Numbered from the stretch's first letter, positions 16,791 through 27,061 are shown. The stretch: 64,000 nucleotides of DNA from Cohnella hashimotonis (GCF_030014955.1 NZ_JAGRPV010000001.1:2046001-2110000); one strand, 5' to 3'. The notes: a model not told the origin generated them from the sequence alone. Numbers and translations are program-made.

Positions 16791-17309
16791 TTAGAGCAGT
16801 TCGCGAACGGCGGCCACGGCTGCTTCGTAGTCCGGGTGCTCGGTCATTTCTTTAAGCACTTCGACATAGATGATTTTGTCGCTGGCGTCCAGCACGAAGA
16901 TCGAACGCATGTCGAGGGCGAATTCCTTAATCAGGACGCCATAGGCTTTCCCGAAGCTGTTGTCCTTGTAATCCGACAGCAGGACGACGCGATCGATGCC
17001 TGCGGCGCCGCACCAGCGGGCTTGTGCGAAGGGGAGATCTGCGCTGACGGTAAGCACTTGCACTTGCTCGCCGAGCTTCGCCGCTTCTTCGTTAAATCTT
17101 CTCGTCTGGGCGTCGCATACGCCGGTGTCGATCGAAGGAACGACGCTGATCAGTTTGATTTTCCCTGCGTAATCCTTGAGGGAGACCGTCTCGACGAGAC
17201 TTTTGCTCAGTTGAAAGTCAGGCGCTTGATCGCCGGCTTGGAGCTCGGGACCGATCAGCGTGATGGGATTGCCTTTGAACGTTGCTGCTTGATTCCGTTC
17301 TTGACTCAT
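16791..17309 (-). CDS. tpx: Thiol peroxidase (atypical 2-Cys peroxiredoxin)
   Basis: 172 residues. Tpx reduces peroxides with electrons from thioredoxin. The peroxidatic cysteine is in [16 protein letters not shown], and the resolving cysteine in [13 protein letters not shown], both as the family requires. I chose the ATG at 17309 ([11 protein letters not shown]), which has AAGGAGG 11 bases upstream. The frame is open further upstream but that part overlaps the divergent rhomboid gene region. Its leader and that of the rhomboid gene share about 100 bases. Confidence 0.95.
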   Translation of the reverse strand: MSQERNQAATFKGNPITLIGPELQAGDQAPDFQLSKSLVETVSLKDYAGKIKLISVVPSIDTGVCDAQTRRFNEEAAKLGEQVQVLTVSADLPFAQARWCGAAGIDRVVLLSDYKDNSFGKAYGVLIKEFALDMRSIFVLDASDKIIYVEVLKEMTEHPDYEAAVAAVRELL

Positions 17310-17416
17310 GGAATGTAGGGCCTCCTTCAGCGAATGGACTTGACGTAACCCATTATAAATGTCGGAATTGCCGTTGTCCAATGACGAATTGCAGCCAGAC
17401 AAAGGAGCGATGGTCT

Positions 17417-18019
17417 TTGATTTTTATTCGTTACGAGAGCTTGAAGCAATACCTCCGGCTGTACCCCGTCAATTCGGCGATCATTGCTGCGAATCTGGTC
17501 ATGTTCGTGATCATGCTGTTCAACGGCGATCCTACGCGAGGAGATACGTTGGTTAAATACGGCGCACTTACGAGTTTTCCGGGCTACGACCAGAATTGGC
17601 GATTCATTACATCGCTTTTTTTGCATGCCGGTCTTGCCCATCTTGCAATGAACATGTTTGCGATTTTCGTGTTCGCGGCGCCGCTTGAGAGACTGTTCGG
17701 ACATTGGAGATATGCGTTCTTTTATTTAATCTCCGGCGTGCTCGGCAATGTGTTCGCAGCAGCCTTATCGGGACCGGAGTGGATCGCGGTCGGAGCGTCG
17801 ACATCCATTTACGCCTTGTACGGCGCCTATTTGTTCATGGTGATGTTCCAACGTTTTGCGCTTGACCAAGGTTCCAGATCTACGATTCTGGGCATCCTTG
17901 TGATCGGGCTCGTCATGTCCTTTATTATCCCTGGCATCGGTTACTGGGCCCATGTGGGCGGATTGCTGTCGGGTTTTGTTCTGTACGCTTTGATGGGCAG
18001 CCGATTTTTGAATCGATAA
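17417..18019 (+). CDS. Rhomboid-family intramembrane serine protease
   Basis: 200 residues with six predicted membrane segments. The catalytic serine is in [13 protein letters not shown] (GxSx motif) and the catalytic histidine in [10 protein letters not shown] near the C-terminus. Early [13 protein letters not shown] carries the family's HxxxN-type segment in TM2. It lacks the large soluble domain of Bacillus GluP. TTG 17417 follows AAAGGAG by about 10 bases and gives a compact N-terminus. Substrate unknown. A LysR regulator follows after 23 bases. Confidence 0.87.
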   Translation: MIFIRYESLKQYLRLYPVNSAIIAANLVMFVIMLFNGDPTRGDTLVKYGALTSFPGYDQNWRFITSLFLHAGLAHLAMNMFAIFVFAAPLERLFGHWRYAFFYLISGVLGNVFAAALSGPEWIAVGASTSIYALYGAYLFMVMFQRFALDQGSRSTILGILVIGLVMSFIIPGIGYWAHVGGLLSGFVLYALMGSRFLNR

Positions 18020-18042
18020 GGAAGAGGGAAGGGGCTCTAGTC

Positions 18043-18945
18043 GTGGAGCTTAGGCAATTGCAATACTTTATCCAGGTGGCGCGCCTTCAGCATGTAACCA
18101 AGGCGTCAGAGGAGCTTCACGTGGCGCAGTCCGCGGTGAGCCGACAGATTCACCGACTGGAAGAGGAGCTTGGCGTTAGGCTGTTTATGCAGCGGGGGCG
18201 CAATGTGCAGTTGACTCCGGTGGGGCAGCTTTTTCTGAAGCGGGTGCAGAGCGTGCTGCAGGATCTGGATCGTGCAGTGAACGAAATCCACGAGTTCATG
18301 GATCCGGAGCTCGGCGAGATCAGGCTGGGGTTTCCGCACAGTCTGGGCACGCAGCTCATTCCGCAAGTGATCGCCTGCTTTCGCAAATTGCATCCAGGCG
18401 TCAAGTTCAGGTTTCGCCAAGGAATGTACCCTTCTTTGATTCGCGACATTGTAGAGGGAGAGATCGACCTGGCGTTCATTTCCCCGTTCCCCGAGCGCCA
18501 TGAACAGGTTACTGGCGAAGTCGTTCTCACTGAAGATCTGTTTGCGATTCTGCCGCCGAGTCATCCGCTCGCTGGTGAAGAGTCGATTCATCTGGCCGAA
18601 TTGAAAGACGATACGTTCGTTTTGTTCAGCAACGGGTATTCCCTGCGGCCGCTTGTGTGGGACGCTTGCCGGCTGGCCGGGTTTGTGCCTACAATCGGCT
18701 TCGAGGGAGAGGAGACGGATACGATACGCGGGTTGGTCGCAGCGGGGATGGGCGTGAGCCTGCTGCCGGAGATGGCGATCTACCAGACTGGAACGATGAT
18801 GCCGGCTGTCGTGAAGGTTCGCGAGCCTCATGTAACCCGTACGATCGGTCTTATCAGGCGGGCTGGAGAAAAGCCACAGGCTGTGGTGAAGCTGTTTCAC
18901 CATTTTTTGGTGGATTATTTTAACGGGCATTACAAACCTGTTTGA
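18043..18945 (+). CDS. LysR-family transcriptional regulator
   Basis: 300 residues: an N-terminal winged helix-turn-helix (MELRQLQYFIQVARLQHVTKASEELHVAQSAVSRQ, quoted in part), a linker helix, and a periplasmic-binding-like effector domain. The type resembles CcpE/CitR-like or YybE-like regulators, but the effector cannot be read. GTG 18043 follows GGAAGAGGGAAGGGG. It is close behind the rhomboid gene and may be co-transcribed. A 22-bp perfect hairpin ends the unit. Confidence 0.9.
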   Translation: MELRQLQYFIQVARLQHVTKASEELHVAQSAVSRQIHRLEEELGVRLFMQRGRNVQLTPVGQLFLKRVQSVLQDLDRAVNEIHEFMDPELGEIRLGFPHSLGTQLIPQVIACFRKLHPGVKFRFRQGMYPSLIRDIVEGEIDLAFISPFPERHEQVTGEVVLTEDLFAILPPSHPLAGEESIHLAELKDDTFVLFSNGYSLRPLVWDACRLAGFVPTIGFEGEETDTIRGLVAAGMGVSLLPEMAIYQTGTMMPAVVKVREPHVTRTIGLIRRAGEKPQAVVKLFHHFLVDYFNGHYKPV

Positions 18946-18950
18946 GCATA

Positions 18951-18998
18951 GACGCAAAAGAAAGGACCGGGCTTGCGCCCGGTCCTTTCTTTTGCGTC
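18951..18998. terminator. Bidirectional terminator, 22-bp perfect stem
   Basis: GACGCAAAAGAAAGGACCGGGC and its exact complement flank a TTGC loop. The stem's A-rich foot on one strand and T-rich foot on the other suit termination of both the LysR gene and the convergent YugP gene. Confidence 0.9.
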
Positions 18999-19024
18999 TA
19001 CTGCTGTACAATTGGCCTGCATTA

Positions 19025-19705
19025 TCAGTCGCGGCTGCTCGTATAGATCAGAACGAGGCGAATCAGCTCGAGCAGCGACATGAGGGCGGCGGCTACATAA
19101 GTTAAAGCTGCCGCATTCAGTACCTTGCCGACGCCGCGTTCTTCGTCCCTGGCGATGAAGCCTTCGGCAACCATCACTTGGCGTGCGCGGTTACTGGCAT
19201 TAAATTCGACAGGCAGCGTCACCAGTTGGAAAGCGACTGCGGCGGAGAAGAAGATAACGCCCAACCCGATCAGGTTCGTAGCGGCAAAGATGATACCTGC
19301 GATGAACAGGAACGGCGCGAGGCCCGATGCGAAGCGTACGATCGGGAACATCCGGTGACGCAGCACAAGCGCCGGATAATGCTGCTGATGCTGGATGGCA
19401 TGGCCGACCTCGTGGCAGGCGACGGACACTGCGGCGATAGAGCTTTCGTAATATACCGGCTCTGACAGCCTTACGACGCGATGCACGGGGTCGTAATGGT
19501 CGGAAAGCGTGCCCTGCACCGGTTCGATCGGCACGTCGTGAAGGCCGTTGCGGTCGAGCATCCGGCGTGCCGCCTCGTAACCGGTCAAGCCGGTCGACGT
19601 GCGAACCTCGGACCATTTATTGAAGGTGCCCTTCACGCGGAACTGCGCCCAGAGAGACAGTAGAAATGCGGGAATGATCAAGACGTACATCCAGTTGGCG
19701 TTCAT
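19025..19705 (-). CDS. Zinc metallopeptidase, YugP family
   Basis: 226 residues. The zinc-binding segment is ACHEVGHAIQHQQ (HExxH). An N-terminal membrane segment is followed by the YugP-typical GLTGYEAARRMLDRNGL region, and at least three more hydrophobic segments lie in the C-terminal half. It is a membrane-embedded protease of unknown substrate. The second ATG (19705) is preferred, because GGAGG is 9 bases before it but only 3 before the ATG at 19711. Confidence 0.88.
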   Translation of the reverse strand: MNANWMYVLIIPAFLLSLWAQFRVKGTFNKWSEVRTSTGLTGYEAARRMLDRNGLHDVPIEPVQGTLSDHYDPVHRVVRLSEPVYYESSIAAVSVACHEVGHAIQHQQHYPALVLRHRMFPIVRFASGLAPFLFIAGIIFAATNLIGLGVIFFSAAVAFQLVTLPVEFNASNRARQVMVAEGFIARDEERGVGKVLNAAALTYVAAALMSLLELIRLVLIYTSSRD

Positions 19706-19755
19706 ATGCATCTACCTCCGTGACGTATTTTCCTATTAAGTGTACGAACGAGAGG

Positions 19756-20214
19756 CTACATAAAATTTCCCTTGTTCAGAAGAAGAAGGAGCGCTTCGAT
19801 GACCGCGGCCGTCTGCGGCGTGATCGTCTTGAATAAGCGTTTGGCTTGACCCGGCTTCAACTGCTCGAGCACCGGTTCGAGCTCCTTCACTTCCCGCTCC
19901 AGTTGGGAGAGGTGGCTCGACAGGTCGGCAATCTTGCGATTCACCTGTTCGCTGGGCGATACGCGGCTTAAAGCGGTAAACATCTCCTTGATTTCTTCGA
20001 GGGAGTACTTTTGAGCCTTCAATTGTTCAATACGTTTTATTCGTTCAAGCGTTTCATCATTATATAGGCGATAATTGCCGTCCGAGCGCTTGGCGGCGGA
20101 GAGAAGGCCGAGGCCGGTGTAATAATCGATGGTTCGCGGGCTGACGCCCGATAATCGGGACAGTTCTCCGATCCGGTACAAATGGCGAGGCGGTTCCGCG
20201 GCTCCGTGTCGCAT
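19756..20214 (-). CDS. MerR-family transcriptional regulator
   Basis: 152 residues. A MerR helix-turn-helix (YRIGELSRLSGVSPRTIDYY, then GNYRLYNDETLERIKRIEQLK) is followed by a dimerisation coiled coil (about 85-130) and a short hydrophobic end. There are no conserved cysteines as in metal-sensing MerRs. It is divergent from amtB, with about 400 bases between. It does not look like GlnR or TnrA in its recognition helix, so I would not equate it with them. ATG 20214 follows GGAAGGGG. Confidence 0.85.
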   Translation of the reverse strand: MRHGAAEPPRHLYRIGELSRLSGVSPRTIDYYTGLGLLSAAKRSDGNYRLYNDETLERIKRIEQLKAQKYSLEEIKEMFTALSRVSPSEQVNRKIADLSSHLSQLEREVKELEPVLEQLKPGQAKRLFKTITPQTAAVIEALLLLLNKGNFM

Positions 20215-20527
20215 GAGCTTATCCCCTTCCTTAAGATCCTTATGCGCTTATCATACCCAATCCCAAACCGTACAGTCAAACGTTATGCTTGTGACGAATT
20301 TATGCAGGTCTGCTTACGGAGAATTCGCTCTGACAGAAATAATAACATCTTATTAAAAGATCCAAGCTTTTTATGAACTGTCAACAAAACCTGTGATGTC
20401 AGGTTATAAACGCACTACGACACGCATGAGTAGCGAGAAATTCGTGTAATCCTTAACATTCTGCTTCTATTTGAGGTTTTATGTCAGATATTTTAAGGAT
20501 ATTCCGAACTTTTATTCGAATTTCTTA

Positions 20528-20556
20528 TTGTCAAATCGTAATCCTCTAACTATAAT
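20528..20556 (+). promoter_or_regulatory. amtB promoter (sigma A)
   Basis: TTGTCA (20528-20533), a 17-base spacer and TATAAT (20551-20556) make a near-consensus vegetative promoter. The predicted start is around 20563. Confidence 0.75.
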
Positions 20557-20577
20557 GACATTAAGGCTTTCTTAAAA

Positions 20578-20594
20578 TGTTATGAAACATTACA
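20578..20594 (+). promoter_or_regulatory. GlnR/TnrA-type nitrogen operator
   Basis: TGTTATGAAACATTACA fits TGTNA-N7-TNACA exactly, and the flanking A and T extend its symmetry. It lies about 15-31 bases downstream of the predicted transcription start, a position expected to repress. In Bacillus relatives such sites are bound by GlnR or TnrA, depending on nitrogen supply. Confidence 0.75.
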
Positions 20595-20612
20595 TGTCGG
20601 GGAGTGGTCGTA

Positions 20613-21992
20613 TTGTTGAAGAAAAGTTTGCTTGGTCTAGGCGCATTGTTGCTGTTATTTCCTACGATGGCATTTGCGGCGGACGGTGATCCGTCTGCAG
20701 CGACGCTGAATATGGGACTTAATGCACTTTGGATCTTGGTTGCTGCCGTTCTGGTTTTGCTCATGCAAGGCGGCTTTATCCTGCTCGAGACCGGCTCCAC
20801 CCGCATGAAGAATGCCGGCCACGTGGCAGGCAAAACCATTTTTACGGTAGGCCTGGCTTCTCTGATATACTGGGCGGTAGGGTACGGTATCACGTTCGGC
20901 GGCGATGCAAGCGAGAGTTTGAACAAGTTCATGGGCATCGGCAATTTCTTCTTCGATCCGTCGATTGTGGCAGGCGAAGGCGATTCCTATCCGTCGACGA
21001 TCTTCTTCATTTTCCAGCTGGCGTTCGCGGCCGTGTCGCTCTCGATCGCATGGGGCGGCTTCGCGGAGCGCGCCAAGCTGTCCGTCTATCTCATCTTTAC
21101 GATCGTTTTCGCAGCAGTCATTTATCCGATCATCGCGCACTGGATCTGGGGCGGCGGCTGGTTGGCTGCGGACGGCGCACAGGATTATGCGGGTTCCACC
21201 GTCGTTCACTTGACCGGTGCGATGGCCGCTCTCGCAGCGACCATTCTGCTCAAACCGCGGATCGGCAAGTTCAACAAAGATGGCTCCGCGAACGAAATTC
21301 TCGGTCACAACCAAGTATTCACATCCTTGTCCGTTTTGCTTCTGTGGGTCGGCTGGTTCGGCTTTAACGCAGGCAGCGCGGTGTCCGTAGGCGAAGGCTT
21401 CTTCGGATACGTTGCGTTCACGACCCAACTCGGCGCAGCGGGCGGCGCGGTATCCGCGCTGCTGATCTCCTGGCTCGTGAAGGGGAAGGCCGACATTCCG
21501 TCGATGTTGAACGGCGCGCTCGGCGGTCTGGTCGCCATCACCGCTTCGTGCGCATTCGTCGAACCTTGGGCGGCAGTGGTCATCGGTCTCATTGCGGGCG
21601 TGCTTGTATTCGTGAGTGCTCAATTTTTTGAAAAAATGCGCATCGACGATCCGATCTCCGCGATGTCCGTACACGGCGCAGCAGGCGTCTGGGGCACGCT
21701 AGCCAACGGATTGTTCGCAACCCAAAAGCTCGTCGATCAAGTCGGCGTCGGCAAGGCAGGTCTGTTCTATGGCGGCGGCGGCGAACAGCTGTGGGTACAA
21801 TTCCTCTCCGTCGTCGTATGCGGCGCCTTCGCTTTCGCGGCATCGTTTATCGTACTGTGGGTTATTAAGCAAGTGAGCGGTCTGCGCGTCACCGAAGAGC
21901 AAGAGATCATCGGTCTGGACCTGAGCGAGCACGGCACCTATGGTTACCCGGAAGCGCTGAAGCGCGCAGGCACCAATTCGACCGCACTCTGA
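20613..21992 (+). CDS. amtB: Ammonium transporter
   Basis: About 459 residues. A signal-peptide-like start (LLKKSLLGLGALLLLFPTMAFA) is followed by 11 membrane segments. The signature MQGGFILLETGSTRMKN is present, and both pore histidines are visible: in STVVHLTGAMAAL and in SAMSVHGAAGVWGTL. TTG 20613 (or 20616) is preferred over the GTG at 20604 because GGGGAG lies 8 bases before it. The gene carries a nitrogen box in its leader. It is followed not by a PII gene (glnK), as in Bacillus nrgAB, but after 53 bases by a DUF294 nucleotidyltransferase. Confidence 0.95.
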   Translation: MLKKSLLGLGALLLLFPTMAFAADGDPSAATLNMGLNALWILVAAVLVLLMQGGFILLETGSTRMKNAGHVAGKTIFTVGLASLIYWAVGYGITFGGDASESLNKFMGIGNFFFDPSIVAGEGDSYPSTIFFIFQLAFAAVSLSIAWGGFAERAKLSVYLIFTIVFAAVIYPIIAHWIWGGGWLAADGAQDYAGSTVVHLTGAMAALAATILLKPRIGKFNKDGSANEILGHNQVFTSLSVLLLWVGWFGFNAGSAVSVGEGFFGYVAFTTQLGAAGGAVSALLISWLVKGKADIPSMLNGALGGLVAITASCAFVEPWAAVVIGLIAGVLVFVSAQFFEKMRIDDPISAMSVHGAAGVWGTLANGLFATQKLVDQVGVGKAGLFYGGGGEQLWVQFLSVVVCGAFAFAASFIVLWVIKQVSGLRVTEEQEIIGLDLSEHGTYGYPEALKRAGTNSTAL

Positions 21993-22045
21993 TCGACAGC
22001 TTCAACAACTTTAGCATCGGCGTCCCGACAGGAGGTAGGACCGCA

Positions 22046-23128
22046 TTGTACCGGATGGACTTGGCACAGCGGTTGCAAGAAATTAACGGCGCGGGCACGC
22101 TGCAACAATTGCGGATGATCCGGGAGGAGGTGCAGGAGCGCGTCAGCGCGCTCCTGCACGAAGAGCTACGGGTGGTCCCGGTCGTCGAAGCGCTGAACGA
22201 GCTGCACGACGCTTTAATCCGCCGGGTATTGACTTTGGCGGAGCAAGATACGGCACGGATGGGGCTAGTCGCCCCGCCCGTGCCGTATGCCTATTTCTTG
22301 TTCGGCAGCGGCGGAAGAGGGGAGCAGACGCTCGCGAGCGACCAAGACAGCGGCCTGGTCTACGGCGATTGCGAAAACTCCGAAGATGCCGAGCTTGCCG
22401 CGTCTTACTTCAGTGCGCTTGGGTCCCGAATTGTCGCTTCGTTATTCGAGATCGGCTATCCGCCCTGCGAAGGCAACGTCATCGTCTCGAATCCCGAATG
22501 GTGCCTTCCTATCTCGGCTTGGGAGGAAAAGGTCGATCGATGGTTCGCAGAACCAAGCTGGGAACACGTTCGATATTTGCTAATCCTTGCCGATGCGCGT
22601 CTTTTGGCGGGCGATGTCGAGCTCGGACGCAGATGGAAGGGCCGTTATATCGGTGACATGATGTCTCATGCCGACATCGCGAGGCGTATGCTTGAAAATA
22701 CGCTAAGGCATAAAGTGCTGATCGGTGTGTTCGGTCAGCTTTTCGTGGAGAACTACGGGGAAAACGCAGGAAGTTTGGATATTAAGTACGGCGCTTATAT
22801 TCCGATGGTCAATATATTTCGCTTGCTCGCCATGCGTGCCGATATTCCGGCGACCAGCACGCTCGGCCGCATTCAGTCGCTTCGGGAGATCGGAGCGATA
22901 AGCGGTGAAACGGCCGATGAAGCGGCTTGGGCGTTCGAGGTTTTCCTGCGTCTTCGGCTGCTTGCATCGGATCGGGATGACAGCGGACAATGGGCGGGCA
23001 GCGGCAAGCTCAGATCTGCGCTTTTAGAAAAGGAAGAGAAAGCTCCGCTCAAGAAGGCGCTGCGGATCAGCAGGCGGCTGCAGCGCCACTTGGAGAAGGA
23101 GATGCAACGCCGCTTCGGCGGGAGGTGA
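22046..23128 (+). CDS. DUF294 GlnD-like nucleotidyltransferase
   Basis: 360 residues. The nucleotidyltransferase motif GSGGRGEQ is at 87-94, followed by the metal-binding pair in SDQDSG (D99, D101), the pattern of the GlnD and DNA polymerase beta superfamily. A C-terminal DUF294_C-type substrate-binding helical domain follows (about 210-345). Neither CBS nor HD or ACT domains are present, so it is a minimal version. TTG 22046 is preceded by AGGAGGT. It lies downstream of amtB and five bases before an exonuclease gene. Substrate unknown; a PII-like or other nucleotidylated protein is possible but unproven. Confidence 0.85.
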   Translation: MYRMDLAQRLQEINGAGTLQQLRMIREEVQERVSALLHEELRVVPVVEALNELHDALIRRVLTLAEQDTARMGLVAPPVPYAYFLFGSGGRGEQTLASDQDSGLVYGDCENSEDAELAASYFSALGSRIVASLFEIGYPPCEGNVIVSNPEWCLPISAWEEKVDRWFAEPSWEHVRYLLILADARLLAGDVELGRRWKGRYIGDMMSHADIARRMLENTLRHKVLIGVFGQLFVENYGENAGSLDIKYGAYIPMVNIFRLLAMRADIPATSTLGRIQSLREIGAISGETADEAAWAFEVFLRLRLLASDRDDSGQWAGSGKLRSALLEKEEKAPLKKALRISRRLQRHLEKEMQRRFGGR

Positions 23129-23133
23129 ATGGC

Positions 23134-23871
23134 ATGAAGGAGCCCAAAAGTCCAATGGGCCGCATGTGGCATTTATACAAGACGGGCGGCATCACGCCGG
23201 CGATCGCTTCGATGCTGGGTTCTTCCAATGCGCAGCAGATGGCATTCATCCGGCAATTGTCGCGCGACCAGCGCAAGGAATCGGCGCTGGATACGCCTTT
23301 GTCGGAAATGGAGGCGGTCGTATTCGATCTGGAGACGACCGGCTTCAATCCGTACAACGGCGACGAGATTCTCTCCATTGGAGGGGTCTTGATCAAGGGA
23401 GGCGAGCTTGAGGCCGCCGAGCCGTTCTACCGCCTTGTTAATCCGCGAAGGAAAATTCCGCCGCACATTACCGAGTTAACCGGAATCACGGACGCAATGG
23501 CGCAGGATGCCCCTGATCTGATGCAAGGTCTCCACGACTTCCTCGACTTCATAGGGAAGCGGGTGCTCATCGCCCACGGCAGCGGTCACGACAAGCAATT
23601 TCTGAACGCCGCGCTGTGGAAGACGTCCAAGGTCAATCTTTCCCATCGTGTCGTCGACACGATGATGGTCGCCAAGTGGCTGGAGCCGCGGCGCAAAAGC
23701 TACGGCCTGGACGAACTTCTCGAATCCTACGGTATCGAGATCACCTATCGTCATCATGCGCTCCACGACTCGTTGATGACGGCCAAGCTATGGTTTGCGT
23801 TCTTGGCGTTGATACAGGCCAAGCAGGTGTCGTCTCTTGGCGATTTGTACGCCTATCTCAGCAGACATTAA
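23134..23871 (+). CDS. DnaQ-like 3'-5' exonuclease
   Basis: 245 residues with a DEDDh-type exonuclease domain: DLETTGFNP (first Asp and Glu), a middle Asp in HGSGHDKQFL, and the final HALHDSLMTAK (His and Asp). It acts on single-stranded DNA or RNA ends by family. About 60 N-terminal residues precede the domain and are not recognised. ATG 23134 follows GGAGG closely in the amtB-DUF294 operon; the frame upstream overlaps the DUF294 gene. Pairing of DUF294 proteins with DnaQ-like exonucleases is also seen in other bacteria, which supports a functional link. Confidence 0.88.
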   Translation: MKEPKSPMGRMWHLYKTGGITPAIASMLGSSNAQQMAFIRQLSRDQRKESALDTPLSEMEAVVFDLETTGFNPYNGDEILSIGGVLIKGGELEAAEPFYRLVNPRRKIPPHITELTGITDAMAQDAPDLMQGLHDFLDFIGKRVLIAHGSGHDKQFLNAALWKTSKVNLSHRVVDTMMVAKWLEPRRKSYGLDELLESYGIEITYRHHALHDSLMTAKLWFAFLALIQAKQVSSLGDLYAYLSRH

Positions 23872-24287
23872 CGAATGCACAGGCGGATTGGGGTCCATGT
23901 GCCTTCGTCATTTTGCTCATATGCGAGGGTCTCTGCCGAAGGCTGCAAGCTGACGATCAAGTGACATCCGAAGCCGTCCCATCCGCGAAGATCGCGATCG
24001 CTCGGCAGCGGCGGACCGGCCGGGTGGGAGTGGAAAAAGCCGACGACCTTTTGTCGGCTTTTTTGCGCTGCATATACGGCTTCGATCCACGCGCTCGGCT
24101 CGAAGGCGAATGTGTATGCGGGATCGGCGGCGGCATTGGGGATGAAGAGGATGTCCGATACCGCAATCATTGTCTCTTGGGAAGCTCCGAGTAAAATGCC
24201 GCAGGCTTCGAGCGGAAGCGTTTGGCGGCATCCGTCTACAAGTGTGTGCAGCAGCGTCTCGGTCATATGAACCGCTTTCGGCATCAT
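23868..24287 (-). CDS. M67/JAMM metallopeptidase
   Basis: 139 residues. The JAMM zinc motif is intact: HSHPAGPPLPSDRD (HxH-x7-S-x2-D), with the upstream Glu in LEACGILLG. Prokaryotic JAMM proteins remove ubiquitin-like or sulfur-carrier tails, or process cysteine-adducts. No ThiS/MoaD-like gene adjoins it here, so the substrate is open. The stop overlaps the convergent exonuclease stop by four bases. The ATG at 24287 is used; a start seven codons later is possible. Confidence 0.82.
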   Translation of the reverse strand: MMPKAVHMTETLLHTLVDGCRQTLPLEACGILLGASQETMIAVSDILFIPNAAADPAYTFAFEPSAWIEAVYAAQKSRQKVVGFFHSHPAGPPLPSDRDLRGWDGFGCHLIVSLQPSAETLAYEQNDEGTWTPIRLCIR

Positions 24288-24433
24288 TTCAGACTCAGCC
24301 TTTCTCCGGGTGCCATGTATTTAGTATGCGTGACCGAGAGGACCGTTGCAACGGCACAGGTTAAAGGGATGGCACGAAGCCTCTGAATCCGGTAAGATGG
24401 AGGGAGCGATCTTGGCAAAGCGAGGAGAAGGAA

Positions 24434-25024
24434 TTGAAGCGTAACGTTATTATTATTGTCATTTTTATCGTTGCGATCGCCGGCGTGCTGGTCTATAATC
24501 TGGCCGGAAACGACAAAGGCACGCGTGAGGCCGGCAGCGGCGCTTCCGTGTCTGTGGACGGCGGTTCGCCAAAGAAGGAGGCACCGACCGTAGGGTCGTT
24601 AGCCCCTTCGTTAAAGCTGTCCTCCCTGGACGAAAGTACGACTTATGAGGTTGACCCGAAGACGCCCCGGGACAAGGTGCTGGTTATCAACTTTTGGGCG
24701 TCGTGGTGCGGGCCTTGCGATGTCGAAGCGCCGGACCTGGTCAAGCTCTACGAGGAGTACAAGGGGAAGATCGAGCTGTACGGCGTCAATGCGACCAAAT
24801 ACGATACGGTGAGAGGCGCGAAGGATTTCGTCAAAGAAAAGGCGATTTCGTTCCCCGTGCTGATGGACAAAGACGGCAAGGTAGGAGACGAATATAAAGT
24901 GTTCTCGTACCCGATCAGCTTTATCGTGGATCGTCAAGGCGTCGTTAGGCAGCGGATCGAAGGAGCCAAGAGCCTGAAGGAATGGAGAACGATGATTGAC
25001 GCGGCGATGAAGGACGCGGCTTAG
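24434..25024 (+). CDS. TlpA/ResA-like membrane-anchored thioredoxin
   Basis: 196 residues: an N-terminal membrane anchor (VIIIVIFIVAIAGVLVYNLAG), a short linker, and a thioredoxin fold with the active site WCGPC in FWASWCGPCDVEAP and a cis-proline in SYPISF. Such proteins reduce disulfides outside the membrane, for example for cytochrome c maturation or spore synthesis. TTG 24434 follows GGAGAAGGAA. It is a single gene with its own terminator; it is distant from any ccdA or resBC. Confidence 0.88.
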   Translation: MKRNVIIIVIFIVAIAGVLVYNLAGNDKGTREAGSGASVSVDGGSPKKEAPTVGSLAPSLKLSSLDESTTYEVDPKTPRDKVLVINFWASWCGPCDVEAPDLVKLYEEYKGKIELYGVNATKYDTVRGAKDFVKEKAISFPVLMDKDGKVGDEYKVFSYPISFIVDRQGVVRQRIEGAKSLKEWRTMIDAAMKDAA

Positions 25025-25078
25025 TGCGGATAACGCTGCTGCGAGCTGCAATCGCATGCGATACGAAATGCATATAAG

Positions 25079-25138
25079 AACCGTTCTTCCGTAAATGGTG
25101 CGCAACATCTCAAACTTATGGAAGGGCGGTTTTTATTT
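25079..25138 (+). terminator. Long-stem terminator after the TlpA-like gene
   Basis: AACCGTTCTTCCGTAA pairs with TTATGGAAGGGCGGTT (16 pairs, including G-T pairs) around a 21-base loop and is followed by TTTATTT. The stem is long but the loop is large. Confidence 0.6.
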
Positions 25139-25210
25139 CGTTTGTTGCTGATGAAGTTGCGGCCTCTTGCGCTATAATTCTAAGGGCAGGCGAGGCGTTT
25201 TTGCAGATTG

Positions 25211-25246
25211 AAAAAAGGGATGAGGCGTACACGCCGCCTCATCCCT
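25211..25246 (-). terminator. Terminator of cimA
   Basis: On the minus strand AGGGATGAGGCG and CGCCTCATCCCT form a 12-bp stem followed by six T. It lies just past the cimA stop. Confidence 0.88.
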
Positions 25247-25258
25247 AATCGTGCAATA

Positions 25259-26872
<1,614 letters not shown>

Positions 26873-26925
26873 GGATGAGGGTACCTCCCAAGAACGTAAA
26901 TAGCCAGTCGGCGAATATTCTAATT

Positions 26926-26934
26926 ATTATAACA
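26926..26934 (-). promoter_or_regulatory. Extended -10 promoter of cimA
   Basis: Read on the minus strand this is TGTTATAAT (TGn + TATAAT). It gives a leader of roughly 47 bases before cimA. The -35 region is not recognisable. Confidence 0.45.
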
Positions 26935-26995
26935 TGCGATGTCCCAATTGTAGAGGGAGGAATGCCGTTGAGACCGGTTGTCGCATGGCCGCGGA

Positions 26996-27024
26996 GTGAC
27001 CGCAGAGGCTTCAAGTATTATAAT
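26996..27024 (+). promoter_or_regulatory. Possible dinB promoter
   Basis: GTGACC (26996-27001), a 17-base spacer and TATAAT (27019-27024). Transcription would start near 27031, which favours the ATG at 27062 over upstream in-frame codons. I see no LexA box around it. Confidence 0.45.
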
Positions 27025-27061
27025 GAAGAAAGCCGAAAAAAGCACGAGGAGAATGAGCGAA

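Larger units (their letters stand above)
20215..20612. other. AT-rich divergent regulatory region between the MerR gene and amtB
   Basis: 398 bases, clearly more AT-rich than the surroundings and without a credible gene. The right end holds the amtB promoter (20528-20556) and nitrogen box (20578-20594). The left part must hold the MerR promoter, which I cannot place confidently. Confidence 0.7.
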
